From Methylobacterium platani (lineage in GTDB: Bacteria; Pseudomonadota; Alphaproteobacteria; Rhizobiales; Beijerinckiaceae): DNA of 64,000 nucleotides. The stretch lies in NCBI RefSeq assembly GCF_001653715.1, contig NZ_LWHQ01000002.1, positions 36,224 to 100,223 of the forward strand. Direction: 5' to 3'. The notes under the pieces were generated by a model. It saw only the letters and a program-made list of their open reading frames with translations, ran no database searches and was not told where the DNA came from. The position numbers and the translations under genes were made by a program. This document shows, piece after piece, positions 18,811 through 26,309 of the stretch (the stretch's first letter is position 1; each line of letters begins with the position of its first letter).

Positions 18811-18824
18811 ATTGGTGCACTAAT
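18811..18824. promoter_or_regulatory. Imperfect palindrome, candidate operator of the ABC operon
   Basis: ATTGGTGCACTAAT reads almost the same on both strands, with mismatches only at the fourth and eleventh positions. It lies 74-87 bases before the binding-protein start in an unusually A/T-rich spot. Size and symmetry suit a GntR-type or similar dimeric repressor. No regulator gene is adjacent. Confidence 0.4.
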
Positions 18825-18850
18825 ATTTCAGCGCGTCAAGCCTGATGGAG

Positions 18851-18892
18851 CGCCGGGCCGAGGGAGGCGGACGCCGGGCTGAGGGAGGCGGA
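18851..18892. repeat. 21-bp direct repeat, two units
   Basis: Units 18851-18871 and 18872-18892 share CGCCGGGCyGAGGGAGGCGG with a single C/T difference. Noncoding; no function seen. Confidence 0.7.
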
Positions 18893-19148
18893 CCTGGCCG
18901 CCGATCCGGGGGCGGCCGGCTCGACGACGCCCGCTGCTCCGCGCCCGCATGCGGAGGATGCGATCCGGGCGATCTCGCGACGTCGCCGGCGGCGCCTGCC
19001 GGCTTCGCCTCGCGTCCCGCTCGGAACGGTGCGTCCGCCGATCCAGCGGCGCCCGTCTTGCGTGGGCCGGGCGGTCGCAGGGGCGCGGGACCGGTTGCGC
19101 GACCCGGGCAGGGGCTGGTGCTCGATCGACCGTCGCGAGCAGGGCCGC

Positions 19149-19204
19149 CTTCGCCCGATCGGGCGAAGCGCCGCCTTACCCCGCCCGCGCCAGGATCAGG
19201 TCGG
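19149..19204. repeat. Interspersed repeat family A, copy 2 (overlaps the diguanylate cyclase 3' end)
   Basis: The 22-base core at 19183-19204 is the exact reverse complement of 5784-5805. A perfect 20-base palindrome, CTTCGCCCGA and its mirror, follows at 19149-19168. In the minus-strand gene the core encodes the last residues, and the stop codon falls in the short gap before the palindrome, so the hairpin is placed like a transcription terminator. Confidence 0.75.
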
Positions 19205-20078
19205 TGGCGGCCGAGACGACGCGGTTGCGGCCCGTCGTCTTGGCCTCGTAGAGCGCGATGTCGGCGCGCTTGAGCAGGCCGCCCACGGTCTCGCCTTCCG
19301 ACCAGGTGCTGACGCCGAAGCTCGCGGTGAGCTGGACCGGTCCGCGCTGGCCCTTGAAGCGCAGCTGCGTGCAGCGCAGCCGCAGGCGGCCGGCGGCGGC
19401 CTCGGCCTCCTCCAGGCTGCGCCCGGGAAGCGCCAGGGCGAATTCCTCGCCGCCGAGGCGCCCGGCGATGCCGCCGGCTTCCGTCAGCAGTTCCTGCGCG
19501 ACGCCGCGGATCGCCGTGTCGCCGACATCGTGGCCGTGCTGGTCGTTGACGGCCTTGAAGTGATCGATGTCGACGAGGATCATCGACAGCCGGCCGTGGG
19601 CGCCGGCCCGGTCGGCCGCCTCGCCGGCCCGTTGCAGGAAGGCGCGGCGGTTGAGGAGCCCGGTGAGCGCGTCGGTCTCGGCGAGCCGGATCAGCTCGCG
19701 CTGCATCCCGGTCATCCGCTCGGCGGCGCGCAGGCGGGCGTAGAGCTCCTCCGGGCCCGGGGGCTTGTCGATGAAGTCGTCCGAGCCGCTGTCGAGCGCC
19801 TCCGCCAGGTTGCGGGCGTTGCGGGCCGACGACATCGTGATGATGTAGAGCGGCCGGTGCGCATCCGCGAGCAGGCGCGCCGACCAGCACAGTTCGAGGC
19901 CGCCGAGGGGCCGGACCTCGAGGCTGGTGATCAGCGCCGTGACCGAGGCGTTGTCGGTGACGAAATCGAGCGCCTCGCGCGAATCCGTGAACGTGTCCAC
20001 GGTATGGCCGCGGGGCGTCAGGAGACCGCTGATGACCTTGAGCACCACCCGGCTCGGATCGACGACGACGATGTGCAT
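19176..20078 (-). CDS. Diguanylate cyclase with N-terminal degenerate receiver (REC-GGDEF)
   Basis: A 300-residue protein that would make cyclic di-GMP. The GGDEF domain (about 140-300) carries TDALTGLLNRRAF, DIDHFKAVNDQHGHDVGD and the active-site GRLGGEEFALAL. The N-terminal receiver-like domain (1-125) retains an acidic residue in VVVDPSR and the Lys in FIDKPPGP. At the phosphoacceptor position it reads ALITSLEV, with Ser52 where Asp is expected, so activation by ordinary phosphorelay is unlikely. No inhibitory RxxD site is obvious just before GGEEF. The last residues (DLILARAG) are encoded by interspersed repeat A. Confidence 0.9.
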   Translation of the reverse strand: MHIVVVDPSRVVLKVISGLLTPRGHTVDTFTDSREALDFVTDNASVTALITSLEVRPLGGLELCWSARLLADAHRPLYIITMSSARNARNLAEALDSGSDDFIDKPPGPEELYARLRAAERMTGMQRELIRLAETDALTGLLNRRAFLQRAGEAADRAGAHGRLSMILVDIDHFKAVNDQHGHDVGDTAIRGVAQELLTEAGGIAGRLGGEEFALALPGRSLEEAEAAAGRLRLRCTQLRFKGQRGPVQLTASFGVSTWSEGETVGGLLKRADIALYEAKTTGRNRVVSAATDLILARAG

Positions 20079-20195
20079 GACGCCCCCAGGCAGGAGGACG
20101 GGCCCCCGCTTCCCCCGGGAAAAGGTTGCGCTCGAAGGATTAACGTCGCCTCAAGCCGGCGCGCGCAAGTGCAGGGATAAGTGCGGAGGTCGACG

Positions 20196-20567
20196 GTGAC
20201 GCGGACGAAGACGGCGGGCGGGGAGGCGGACCCGGGGACGGCCGTGCCGGTCACGCCGGACGGACGCTACATCGTGGTGCGCGGGCGGCTGTGGCGGCGC
20301 AGCGACCCGGGCCTGGCGCCGGAGCGCCGCGAGGCGCTGGTGCACGACCTGATGCAGGCCCGCCGTGCGGTGCGCGAGGCCAAGCGGGAGGACGGCGCGG
20401 CCGGGGGCGAGGCCCTCGCCGCGGCCCGCGCGGCGGTCGACGCGGCCAAGCACGGCCTGGGCGAGCGCGGACCGCCCTGGTGGACGGACGGGGCGCCGGA
20501 CTACAACCGCCACCTCGCCCGCAACACGCCCTACGCGGCGTGGTTCGCGGGGCTGGGGGAGGGGTGA
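20196..20567 (+). CDS. Conserved small protein of unknown function
   Basis: A 123-residue soluble protein I do not recognise by name. It has an N-terminal ~25 polar residues, then YIVVRGRLWRRSDPGLAPERRE, a charged helix-rich middle (LMQARRAVREAKRE, AAARAAVDAAKHGLGERG) and the ending PPWWTDGAPDYNRHLARNTPYAAWF. The WW and PDYNRH stretches look like conserved functional positions. GTG 20196 is chosen because GGAGG lies six bases upstream; a GTG at 20181 is in frame but lacks a site. It is divergent from the diguanylate cyclase and convergent with the IclR gene. Confidence 0.75.
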   Translation: MTRTKTAGGEADPGTAVPVTPDGRYIVVRGRLWRRSDPGLAPERREALVHDLMQARRAVREAKREDGAAGGEALAAARAAVDAAKHGLGERGPPWWTDGAPDYNRHLARNTPYAAWFAGLGEG

Positions 20568-20580
20568 GCGGGGCGCGCCC

Positions 20581-21420
20581 TCAATCGACGATCCCGAGCG
20601 CGCGCATCCGCCCGATCGTCTCCATCAGCTTCGGTCCGGTGTCGCGGCGCAGGACCTCCTCGGTGAGGAGGAAGGCGGGGCCGCTGATATTGACCGCGAA
20701 GTGGCCCCGCCCGCCCGGCGCGTGGATCGGGGCCGCGACGGCGTTGATGTCCTGGTGCCAGATGCCGACGCCGACGCAGAAGCCGTCCCGGGCGATCTCG
20801 CCGGCGCAGCGGCGGTAGGTCTGCTCCAGCCGGCCGGCATCGGCGCCCTCGCGGCGCAGGCGGGTGAGGATGGCGGCGCGCTCCCCCTCGTCGAGGCTCG
20901 CCAGCGTCGCCATGCCCATGGCGCTGCGGGCCAGCGGCAGGTGGAACCCGACCTCGCTCGACAGGACGATGCGCTGGCCCTGGCCGCGCCAGAGCTGGAC
21001 GTAGACGCTCGACAGCCCGTCGAGCAGGCCGAGGGCGACGTGGGCCTGCACCGCCGTGGCGAGGTCCTGCAGGAACGGCTTGACCATCTGTGGGAACGAG
21101 TTCTGGCGCAGGAAGGCCGAGCTGAGCGCCAGCACCGCGGGGCCGAGGCCGTAGCGCTCGCCCTCCGGCTCGTGCACCAGGTAGCCCAGCGAGAGAAGCG
21201 TGTGGGTCAGGCGCGAGACCGTGGGCTTGGGCAGGCCGGTGCGGGCGGCGATCTCGCGGTTGCCCAGCATCTCGGCGGCGTCCCGGAAGACGCGCAGCAC
21301 CTGGAGGCCGCGGGCGAGCGCCGTGACGAACTGCCGGTCGCCGTCCTCGCTCTCCGCCGGGCCGTCCGCCATCGGGTTCCGCGTGGTCGCGTCGATGCGC
21401 GCCGCCATCGCCTGTGCCAT
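20581..21420 (-). CDS. IclR-family transcriptional regulator
   Basis: A 279-residue regulator. A winged helix-turn-helix lies at about 30-90 (ALARGLQVLRVFRDAAEMLGNREIAARTGLPKPTVSRLTHTLLSLGYL). The IclR effector domain follows, with LPLARSAMGMATLASL and the C-terminal GFCVGVGIWHQDINAVAAPI, where the cysteine is the usual effector-pocket position. ATG 21420 is preceded by GGAGG at good spacing; a longer frame to 21477 is less supported. It is divergent from the ABC operon starting at 21693 and probably controls it in response to the transported compound or a breakdown product. Confidence 0.9.
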   Translation of the reverse strand: MAQAMAARIDATTRNPMADGPAESEDGDRQFVTALARGLQVLRVFRDAAEMLGNREIAARTGLPKPTVSRLTHTLLSLGYLVHEPEGERYGLGPAVLALSSAFLRQNSFPQMVKPFLQDLATAVQAHVALGLLDGLSSVYVQLWRGQGQRIVLSSEVGFHLPLARSAMGMATLASLDEGERAAILTRLRREGADAGRLEQTYRRCAGEIARDGFCVGVGIWHQDINAVAAPIHAPGGRGHFAVNISGPAFLLTEEVLRRDTGPKLMETIGRMRALGIVD

Positions 21421-21557
21421 GCTGCCGCCTCCCCCGATCCGGCCGTGCTTCTGGTCCGTGCGCTTGGGTCCGCGCACTTGGTCCCGCGGTCCCCGACCGC
21501 CTCGCCCCGGGCCGTCCTAAGGTGACGATGCCGCGCCGCCTCGGCAACATGTTTCGC

Positions 21558-21580
21558 GATGCGGATCGGAATTTCGCATC
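21558..21580. promoter_or_regulatory. Inverted repeat in the IclR/ABC intergenic region, candidate operator
   Basis: GATGCG (21558-21563) and CGCATC (21575-21580) flank 11 bases that include the A/T-rich GGAATTT. It lies in the 272-base divergent promoter region, about 113 bases before the binding-protein gene. IclR proteins commonly bind such imperfect dyads. The assignment is positional inference. Confidence 0.35.
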
Positions 21581-21692
21581 TTGACCAGCCCAGGACCGGG
21601 AGGCAGTGTTCGCCCGAGGCGGGGCAACCCGCCGGCGACGCCGAATACGGCGCGCCCATAAGAATTCGGGAACGCCATTCCAGGAGGACGCC

Positions 21693-22931
21693 TTGGTCAA
21701 GACCCTCGCGCGCATCACGGCCGCCGGCCTCGTCGCCTTGGCAGCCTCGACTGCGCTCGCCGCGCCGATGAGCCTGAAGATCGCCTTCGTCGATCCGCTC
21801 TCCGGCGGCGGGGCCAGCACCGGCGAGGCCGGGCTGAAGACCTTCCAGTTCATGGCCGACCAGCTCAACGCCAAGAACCCCGACCTGAAGCTCGAGGTGA
21901 CCGGCTACGACAACAAGCTCAATCCGCAGGAGAGCCTGGTCCAGCTCCAGAAGGCGATCGATTCCGGCGCGCGCATCGTGGTGCAGGGCAACGGCTCCTC
22001 GGTCGGTGCCGCGCTGATCGACTTCGTCGGCAAGTACAACGACCGCAATCCCGGCAAGGAGATCATCTATCTCAACTACGCCGCGGTCGATCCGTCGCTG
22101 ACGAACGCCAAGTGCAATTACTGGCACTTCCGGTTCGATGCCAATTCCGACATCAAGATGGCGGCCCTGACCAACTACATCAAGGGCAAGCCTGAGATCA
22201 AGAAAGTCTACCTGATCAATCAGGATTACTCGCACGGCCAGGCGGTGCGCGCCGCCGCCCGGGCGATGCTGAAGGAGAAGCGGCCCGACATCCAGATCGT
22301 CGGCGACGAGGTGGCGCCGCTGCAGAAGGTCAACGACTTCTCGCCCTACATCGCCAAGATCAAGGCCTCGGGCGCCGACACGGTGATCACCGGCAACTGG
22401 GCGCAGGACATGTCGTTGCTGCTCAAGGCGGCGGGCGATGCCGGATTGCAGGCCAAGTTCTACACCTATTACGGCGGCGGCAGCGGCGGGCCGACGGCGA
22501 TCAAGCAGGCGAACCTGCCCGATCACGTCTACCAGATCTCCGAGGGCTACGCGAATATCGACTACAAGCCCGCGCACGACTTCGAGACCGCCTTCCGCGC
22601 CAAGACCGGCCAGGAGCTCACCTACGCGCGCATCGTCAACCTGATGAACGTGCTGTCGAAGGCGACGCTCACCGCCAAGTCGACCGACCCGAAGGCGATC
22701 GCCAAGGCGATGGACTCGATCCACAACGACACGCTCTACGGCAAGGACAGCTTCATCCGGCCGGACGACCACCAGATCTTCCAGCCGATCTACATCTCGC
22801 GCTTCGGCCCGGTCGACACCTCGAAGGTGCTCGACAGCGAGAATACCGGCTGGGGCTGGACCGGCGACGGCGTGGTCGAGGCGAAGGACACCCTGCTGCC
22901 GACCACCTGCAAGATGGACCGCCCGAGCTGA
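21693..22931 (+). CDS. Branched-chain amino acid-type ABC transporter substrate-binding protein
   Basis: A 412-residue periplasmic binding protein of the HAAT (LivK-like) family. TTG 21693 is taken as start because AGGAGG lies seven bases upstream and the following residues form a signal peptide (LARITAAGLVALAASTALAAP, cleavage near ALAA). The mature protein opens MSLKIAFVDPLSGGGASTGEAGLKTFQFM. Further typical segments are VVQGNGSSVGAALIDFV and YLINQDYSHGQAV. It leads a five-gene transporter operon. HAAT systems also carry urea, amides and aromatic acids, so the substrate is open. Confidence 0.88.
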   Translation: MVKTLARITAAGLVALAASTALAAPMSLKIAFVDPLSGGGASTGEAGLKTFQFMADQLNAKNPDLKLEVTGYDNKLNPQESLVQLQKAIDSGARIVVQGNGSSVGAALIDFVGKYNDRNPGKEIIYLNYAAVDPSLTNAKCNYWHFRFDANSDIKMAALTNYIKGKPEIKKVYLINQDYSHGQAVRAAARAMLKEKRPDIQIVGDEVAPLQKVNDFSPYIAKIKASGADTVITGNWAQDMSLLLKAAGDAGLQAKFYTYYGGGSGGPTAIKQANLPDHVYQISEGYANIDYKPAHDFETAFRAKTGQELTYARIVNLMNVLSKATLTAKSTDPKAIAKAMDSIHNDTLYGKDSFIRPDDHQIFQPIYISRFGPVDTSKVLDSENTGWGWTGDGVVEAKDTLLPTTCKMDRPS

Positions 22932-23251
22932 GGCGAGGGGAGGGGCGGCGTTCCGGGTGCCGGGGCGCCGCTTCGGTTCGCTTCCGGAACGCAACGGCCC
23001 CGTCCCGGGCGCATGCGGCGTCGGCGGAAATGCGACCCGGGATCCGGCATGACGAGTCGCGAAGCGTCTGTACGACTGCGACGCTGCAAAGGTTGAGCCG
23101 CTTCGCGGCACTTCCTGTGCTGGATCCCGGATCTCCTTCCACGTCGTTCCAGTCGTCCGGGACAGGGTGGAGCTGATACAGTCCAAACCGGCGGGTGCCT
23201 CCGCCGATCGCCCGCTACTCCGAGACACCGCACCGGCAGGAGACCCCCCGC
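22932..23251. other. Intra-operon gap between binding protein and first permease, holding a compound palindrome
   Basis: A 320-base gap inside an otherwise tightly packed operon. It holds no credible gene. Its main content is the nested inverted repeat at 23037-23130, which may end part of the transcripts and so give more binding protein than permease. The last ~60 bases lead to the permease ribosome site (AGGAG near 23238). Confidence 0.6.
23037..23130. repeat. Nested palindrome related to the GATCCCGG interspersed family
   Basis: Outer arms CCGGGATCC (from 23037) and GGATCCCGG (to 23130) enclose inner arms CGCGAAGCG (23058-23066) and CGCTTCGCG (23099-23107). The outer arm motif is the same GGATCCCGG found in the family B elements at 31513 and 46913. 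The element could fold as a long hairpin in the operon mRNA. Confidence 0.65.
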
Positions 23252-24205
23252 GTGCTCGAACTCGTCATCATCTCGACGCTGAACGGCGTGCTCTACGGGA
23301 TGCTGCTCTTCCTGATGGCGAGCGGCCTGACCCTGATCTTCAGCATGATGGGCGTGCTGAACTTCGCGCATGCCAGCTTCTACATGCTGGGGGCGTTCTT
23401 CGGCTATCAGATCAGCAAGTTCACCGGGTTCTGGATCGGCCTCGTCGCCGCCCCGGTCGTCGTCGGCGGCATCGGGGCACTCGTCGAGCGCTACGGCCTG
23501 CGCAACGTCCACCGCCACGGCCACGTGCCCGAGCTGCTCTTCACCTTCGGCCTCGCCTACGTGATCGAGGAGGTGGTGCAGATGGTCTGGGGCAAGCTGC
23601 CAGTGGATTACCGGGTCCCGGCGGTGCTCGACTTCCCGGCCTTCACGGTGTTCGGCACCAACTACCCGGCCTACAAGCTGTTCATGCTGGCGATCTCGGT
23701 GGCGATCTTCCTCGCGCTCCTCGCCGTGCTGACCCGGACCCGGGTCGGGCTGATCATCCAGGCGGCGCTGACCCATCCCAACATGGTGGCGATGCTCGGC
23801 CACGACGTGCCGAAGGTGTTCATGCTGGTCTTCGGCGTCGGCACCGGGCTTGCCGCCGTGGCGGGCGTCATCGCCGGGCCGGCGCTGGTCACCCAGGCCA
23901 ACATGGCGGGCCTGCTCGGGCCGATCCTGTTCGTGGTCGTGGTGGTGGGGGGCCTCGGCTCGCTCACCGGGGCCTTCGCGGCCTCGCTGCTGATCGGTCT
24001 CGTCCAGACCTTCGCGATCTCGCTCGACGTCTCCGTCGCCAGCGTGTTCCGGGCGGTCGGCATCGACGCCACCCCGTCGGAGGGCGTGCTCGGCGACCTG
24101 TGGAACGTGACGATCGCCCAGGTCGGGCCGATCATCCCCTACCTCCTGCTGGTCCTCGTGCTGATCGCGCGGCCGACCGGCCTGCTCGGGAACCGCGAAG
24201 CATGA
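23252..24205 (+). CDS. Branched-chain amino acid-type ABC permease, LivH-like
   Basis: A 317-residue membrane protein that begins with ELVIISTLNGVLYGMLLFLMASGL and shows the LivH signatures LIFSMMGVLNFAHASFYMLGAF and GPILFVVVVVGGLGSLTGAF. About eight hydrophobic segments are present. GTG 23252 is used as start since AGGAG is 9-10 bases upstream and the hydrophobic N-terminus then starts at once. Its stop overlaps the LivM-like start by four bases (ATGA). Confidence 0.92.
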   Translation: MLELVIISTLNGVLYGMLLFLMASGLTLIFSMMGVLNFAHASFYMLGAFFGYQISKFTGFWIGLVAAPVVVGGIGALVERYGLRNVHRHGHVPELLFTFGLAYVIEEVVQMVWGKLPVDYRVPAVLDFPAFTVFGTNYPAYKLFMLAISVAIFLALLAVLTRTRVGLIIQAALTHPNMVAMLGHDVPKVFMLVFGVGTGLAAVAGVIAGPALVTQANMAGLLGPILFVVVVVGGLGSLTGAFAASLLIGLVQTFAISLDVSVASVFRAVGIDATPSEGVLGDLWNVTIAQVGPIIPYLLLVLVLIARPTGLLGNREA

Positions 24206-25533
24206 GCGACCTCGCCGACATCGCGCCGTCCGGGACGCTCGCGCAGCAGGCAGGCAGCCGCCCGTCGATCCGCCCGCGCGGCGCAGGGATCGTCGCCCAG
24301 GTCCTGCCCTGGCTGCTGGCCGCCGCCATCCTGGTCGCGGCGCCCCTCGTCTTCACCAGCGGCACCGCGCTGACCATGATGAGCCTGATGGGCATCATGG
24401 TGGTGTTCGCCCTGTCCTACAACATGCTGCTCGGCCAGACCGGGCTCCTGTCCTTCGGCCACGCGGTCTATTACGGCCTGGGCGCCTTCTTCACCGTCCA
24501 CGCGATGAACGTGGTGGCCCTCAACCGCCTGCCGCTGCCGCTGCCGCTGATGCCGGTGGTCGGCGGCCTCGCCGGCCTCGCCTTCGGCATCGTGTTCGGG
24601 GCGATCTCGACGAGGCGCGCCGGCACCGTCTTCGCGATGATCTCGCTCGGCATCGCCGAGCTGGTCTCGTCCGGCTCGAACATCCTGCGCAGCTTCTTCG
24701 GCGGCGAGGAGGGCATCACCGCCAACCGCACCAAGATGCTGCGGCTGTTCGACCTCAGCTTCGGCCCGCAGATCCAGGTCTACTACCTGATCGCCGCCTG
24801 GTGCCTGATCTGCGCCGTGGCGATGTACGCCATCACCCGCACGCCGCTCGGGCGGCTGTGCAACGCCGTGCGCGAGAACCCGGAGCGGGTCGAGTTCCTG
24901 GGCTACGAGCCGCAGGCGATCCGCATCGCCGCCTTCTGCCTCTCGGCCCTGTTCGCCGGGGTCGCCGGCTCGCTCGCGGCGATCAACTTCGAGATCGCGA
25001 ACTCGGCCTATCTCGGCGTGCACCAGTCCGGCGTGGTGCTGCTCGCGGCCTTCATCGGCGGCATCGGCACCTTCGTCGGGCCGGTGGTCGGCGCCGTGGT
25101 GGTGACGCTGCTGCAGGTCTCCCTCAGCGATCTCACGGAGGTCTGGCAGCTCTATTTCGGGCTCCTGTTCATCGCCATCGTGATGTTCGCCCCCGGCGGC
25201 ATCGCCGGCCTCGCCCTGATGCACGGCCCGCTCATCCGGGCCGGCACCGCCCACCGGCTGCTCCCGGCCTACCTCCTGGCCCTCGGGCCGCTCCTCGTCA
25301 TGCTCGCCGGCGCGATCGCGCTGATCGAGATGGCGTTCCGGATGCTGGTGAGGGCGGGCGACGGGACCGAGATGAGCCTGATCGGCATCCCCCTCGACGC
25401 CGCCCACATCCTGCCCTGGATCGTCGCCGGTGCGATGGCCGTCGGCGGCGGGCTCGCCTTGCGGGCCGTGCTCCCGCGGGTGACCGCCGCCTGGCACGAG
25501 GCCTCCGCCGCCGCCAAGGAGAAGCTGGCATGA
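24202..25533 (+). CDS. Branched-chain amino acid-type ABC permease, LivM-like, with extended C-terminus
   Basis: A 443-residue permease with VVFALSYNMLLGQTGLLSFGHAVYYGLGAFF, AVRENPERVEFLGYEP and LLAAFIGGIGTFVGPVVGAVVV, the standard LivM landmarks. It pairs with LivH to form the channel. It is longer than a usual LivM of about 320-360 residues. After FAPGGIAGL there are roughly 105 more residues with two further hydrophobic stretches (LLPAYLLALGPLLVMLAGAI and AAHILPWIVAGAMAVGGGLA). Four-base overlaps tie it to both neighbours. Confidence 0.9.
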   Translation: MSDLADIAPSGTLAQQAGSRPSIRPRGAGIVAQVLPWLLAAAILVAAPLVFTSGTALTMMSLMGIMVVFALSYNMLLGQTGLLSFGHAVYYGLGAFFTVHAMNVVALNRLPLPLPLMPVVGGLAGLAFGIVFGAISTRRAGTVFAMISLGIAELVSSGSNILRSFFGGEEGITANRTKMLRLFDLSFGPQIQVYYLIAAWCLICAVAMYAITRTPLGRLCNAVRENPERVEFLGYEPQAIRIAAFCLSALFAGVAGSLAAINFEIANSAYLGVHQSGVVLLAAFIGGIGTFVGPVVGAVVVTLLQVSLSDLTEVWQLYFGLLFIAIVMFAPGGIAGLALMHGPLIRAGTAHRLLPAYLLALGPLLVMLAGAIALIEMAFRMLVRAGDGTEMSLIGIPLDAAHILPWIVAGAMAVGGGLALRAVLPRVTAAWHEASAAAKEKLA

Positions 25534-26309
25534 GCCCCGCGAGCCTGAGCGCCCCCGCGATCGAATTGTCCGGCGTCCACAAGAGCTTCGGCCCGGCCAA
25601 GATCATCAACGGCGTCGACCTGTCGGTGCCGGCGGGCGAGCGCCACGCCATCATCGGGCCGAACGGGGCCGGCAAGTCGACCCTGTTCCACCTGATCAGC
25701 GGCCGTTTCGCGCCGACGAGCGGCACGATCCGGCTCGAGGGCCAGGACATCACCGGCTGGCGCCCGGCGGCGATCAACCGGGCCGGCCTCGCCCGCAGCT
25801 TCCAGGTCACCAACATCTTCCCCAAGCTCAGCGTGTGGGAGAACGTGCGCTGCGCGGTGCTGCGCGCGATGGGCCACGGCCCGTCCTTCTGGCGTGGGGT
25901 CGAGGGGCTGCCCGGCGTGGCCGAGCGCACGGAGGAGATCCTCACCCGCATCCGCCTCGGCCACCGCGCCGGGATCGCCGCGGGGCTCCTCGCCTATGCC
26001 GAGCAGCGGGCGCTCGAGATCGGCATCGCCATCGCCAGCGACGCCAAGGTCATCCTCCTCGACGAGCCGATGGCCGGCATGAGCCACAGCGAGAGCGAGC
26101 ACGCGACCCAGCTGATCCGCGAGGTCACCACCGGCCGCACGCTCCTGATGGTCGAGCACGACATGGCGGTGGTGTTCGGGCTCGCCGACCGCATCTCGGT
26201 GCTGGTCTACGGCCGCATCATCGCCACCGACACGCCAGCCCGCATCCGGGAGAACCGCGCCGTGCAGGAAGCCTATCTGGGCGTCGCCACCGGGGAGGAG
26301 GCCGCGTGA
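25530..26309 (+). CDS. Branched-chain amino acid-type ABC ATPase, LivG-like
   Basis: A 259-residue ATPase with Walker A GPNGAGKST, Q-loop SFQVTNIFPKLSV, Walker B KVILLDEPMAGM and switch MVEHDMAVVF. The signature helix is LLAYAEQRALEIGIAI, a departure from the common LSGGQ but close to the LSYGQQR form known in LivG proteins. Start and stop both overlap neighbours by four bases (ATGA, GTGA), as expected for a translationally coupled operon. Confidence 0.92.
   Translation: MSPASLSAPAIELSGVHKSFGPAKIINGVDLSVPAGERHAIIGPNGAGKSTLFHLISGRFAPTSGTIRLEGQDITGWRPAAINRAGLARSFQVTNIFPKLSVWENVRCAVLRAMGHGPSFWRGVEGLPGVAERTEEILTRIRLGHRAGIAAGLLAYAEQRALEIGIAIASDAKVILLDEPMAGMSHSESEHATQLIREVTTGRTLLMVEHDMAVVFGLADRISVLVYGRIIATDTPARIRENRAVQEAYLGVATGEEAA

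Larger units (their letters stand above)
18738..19175. other. Intergenic region upstream of the ABC operon, with palindrome and short tandem repeat
   Basis: About 438 bases without a supported gene. It contains a candidate operator at 18811-18824, a 21-bp direct repeat (18851-18871 and 18872-18892, one mismatch) and a perfect palindrome at 19149-19168 that belongs to repeat family A. The transporter promoter should lie near the A/T-rich stretch at 18811-18830. Confidence 0.55.
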
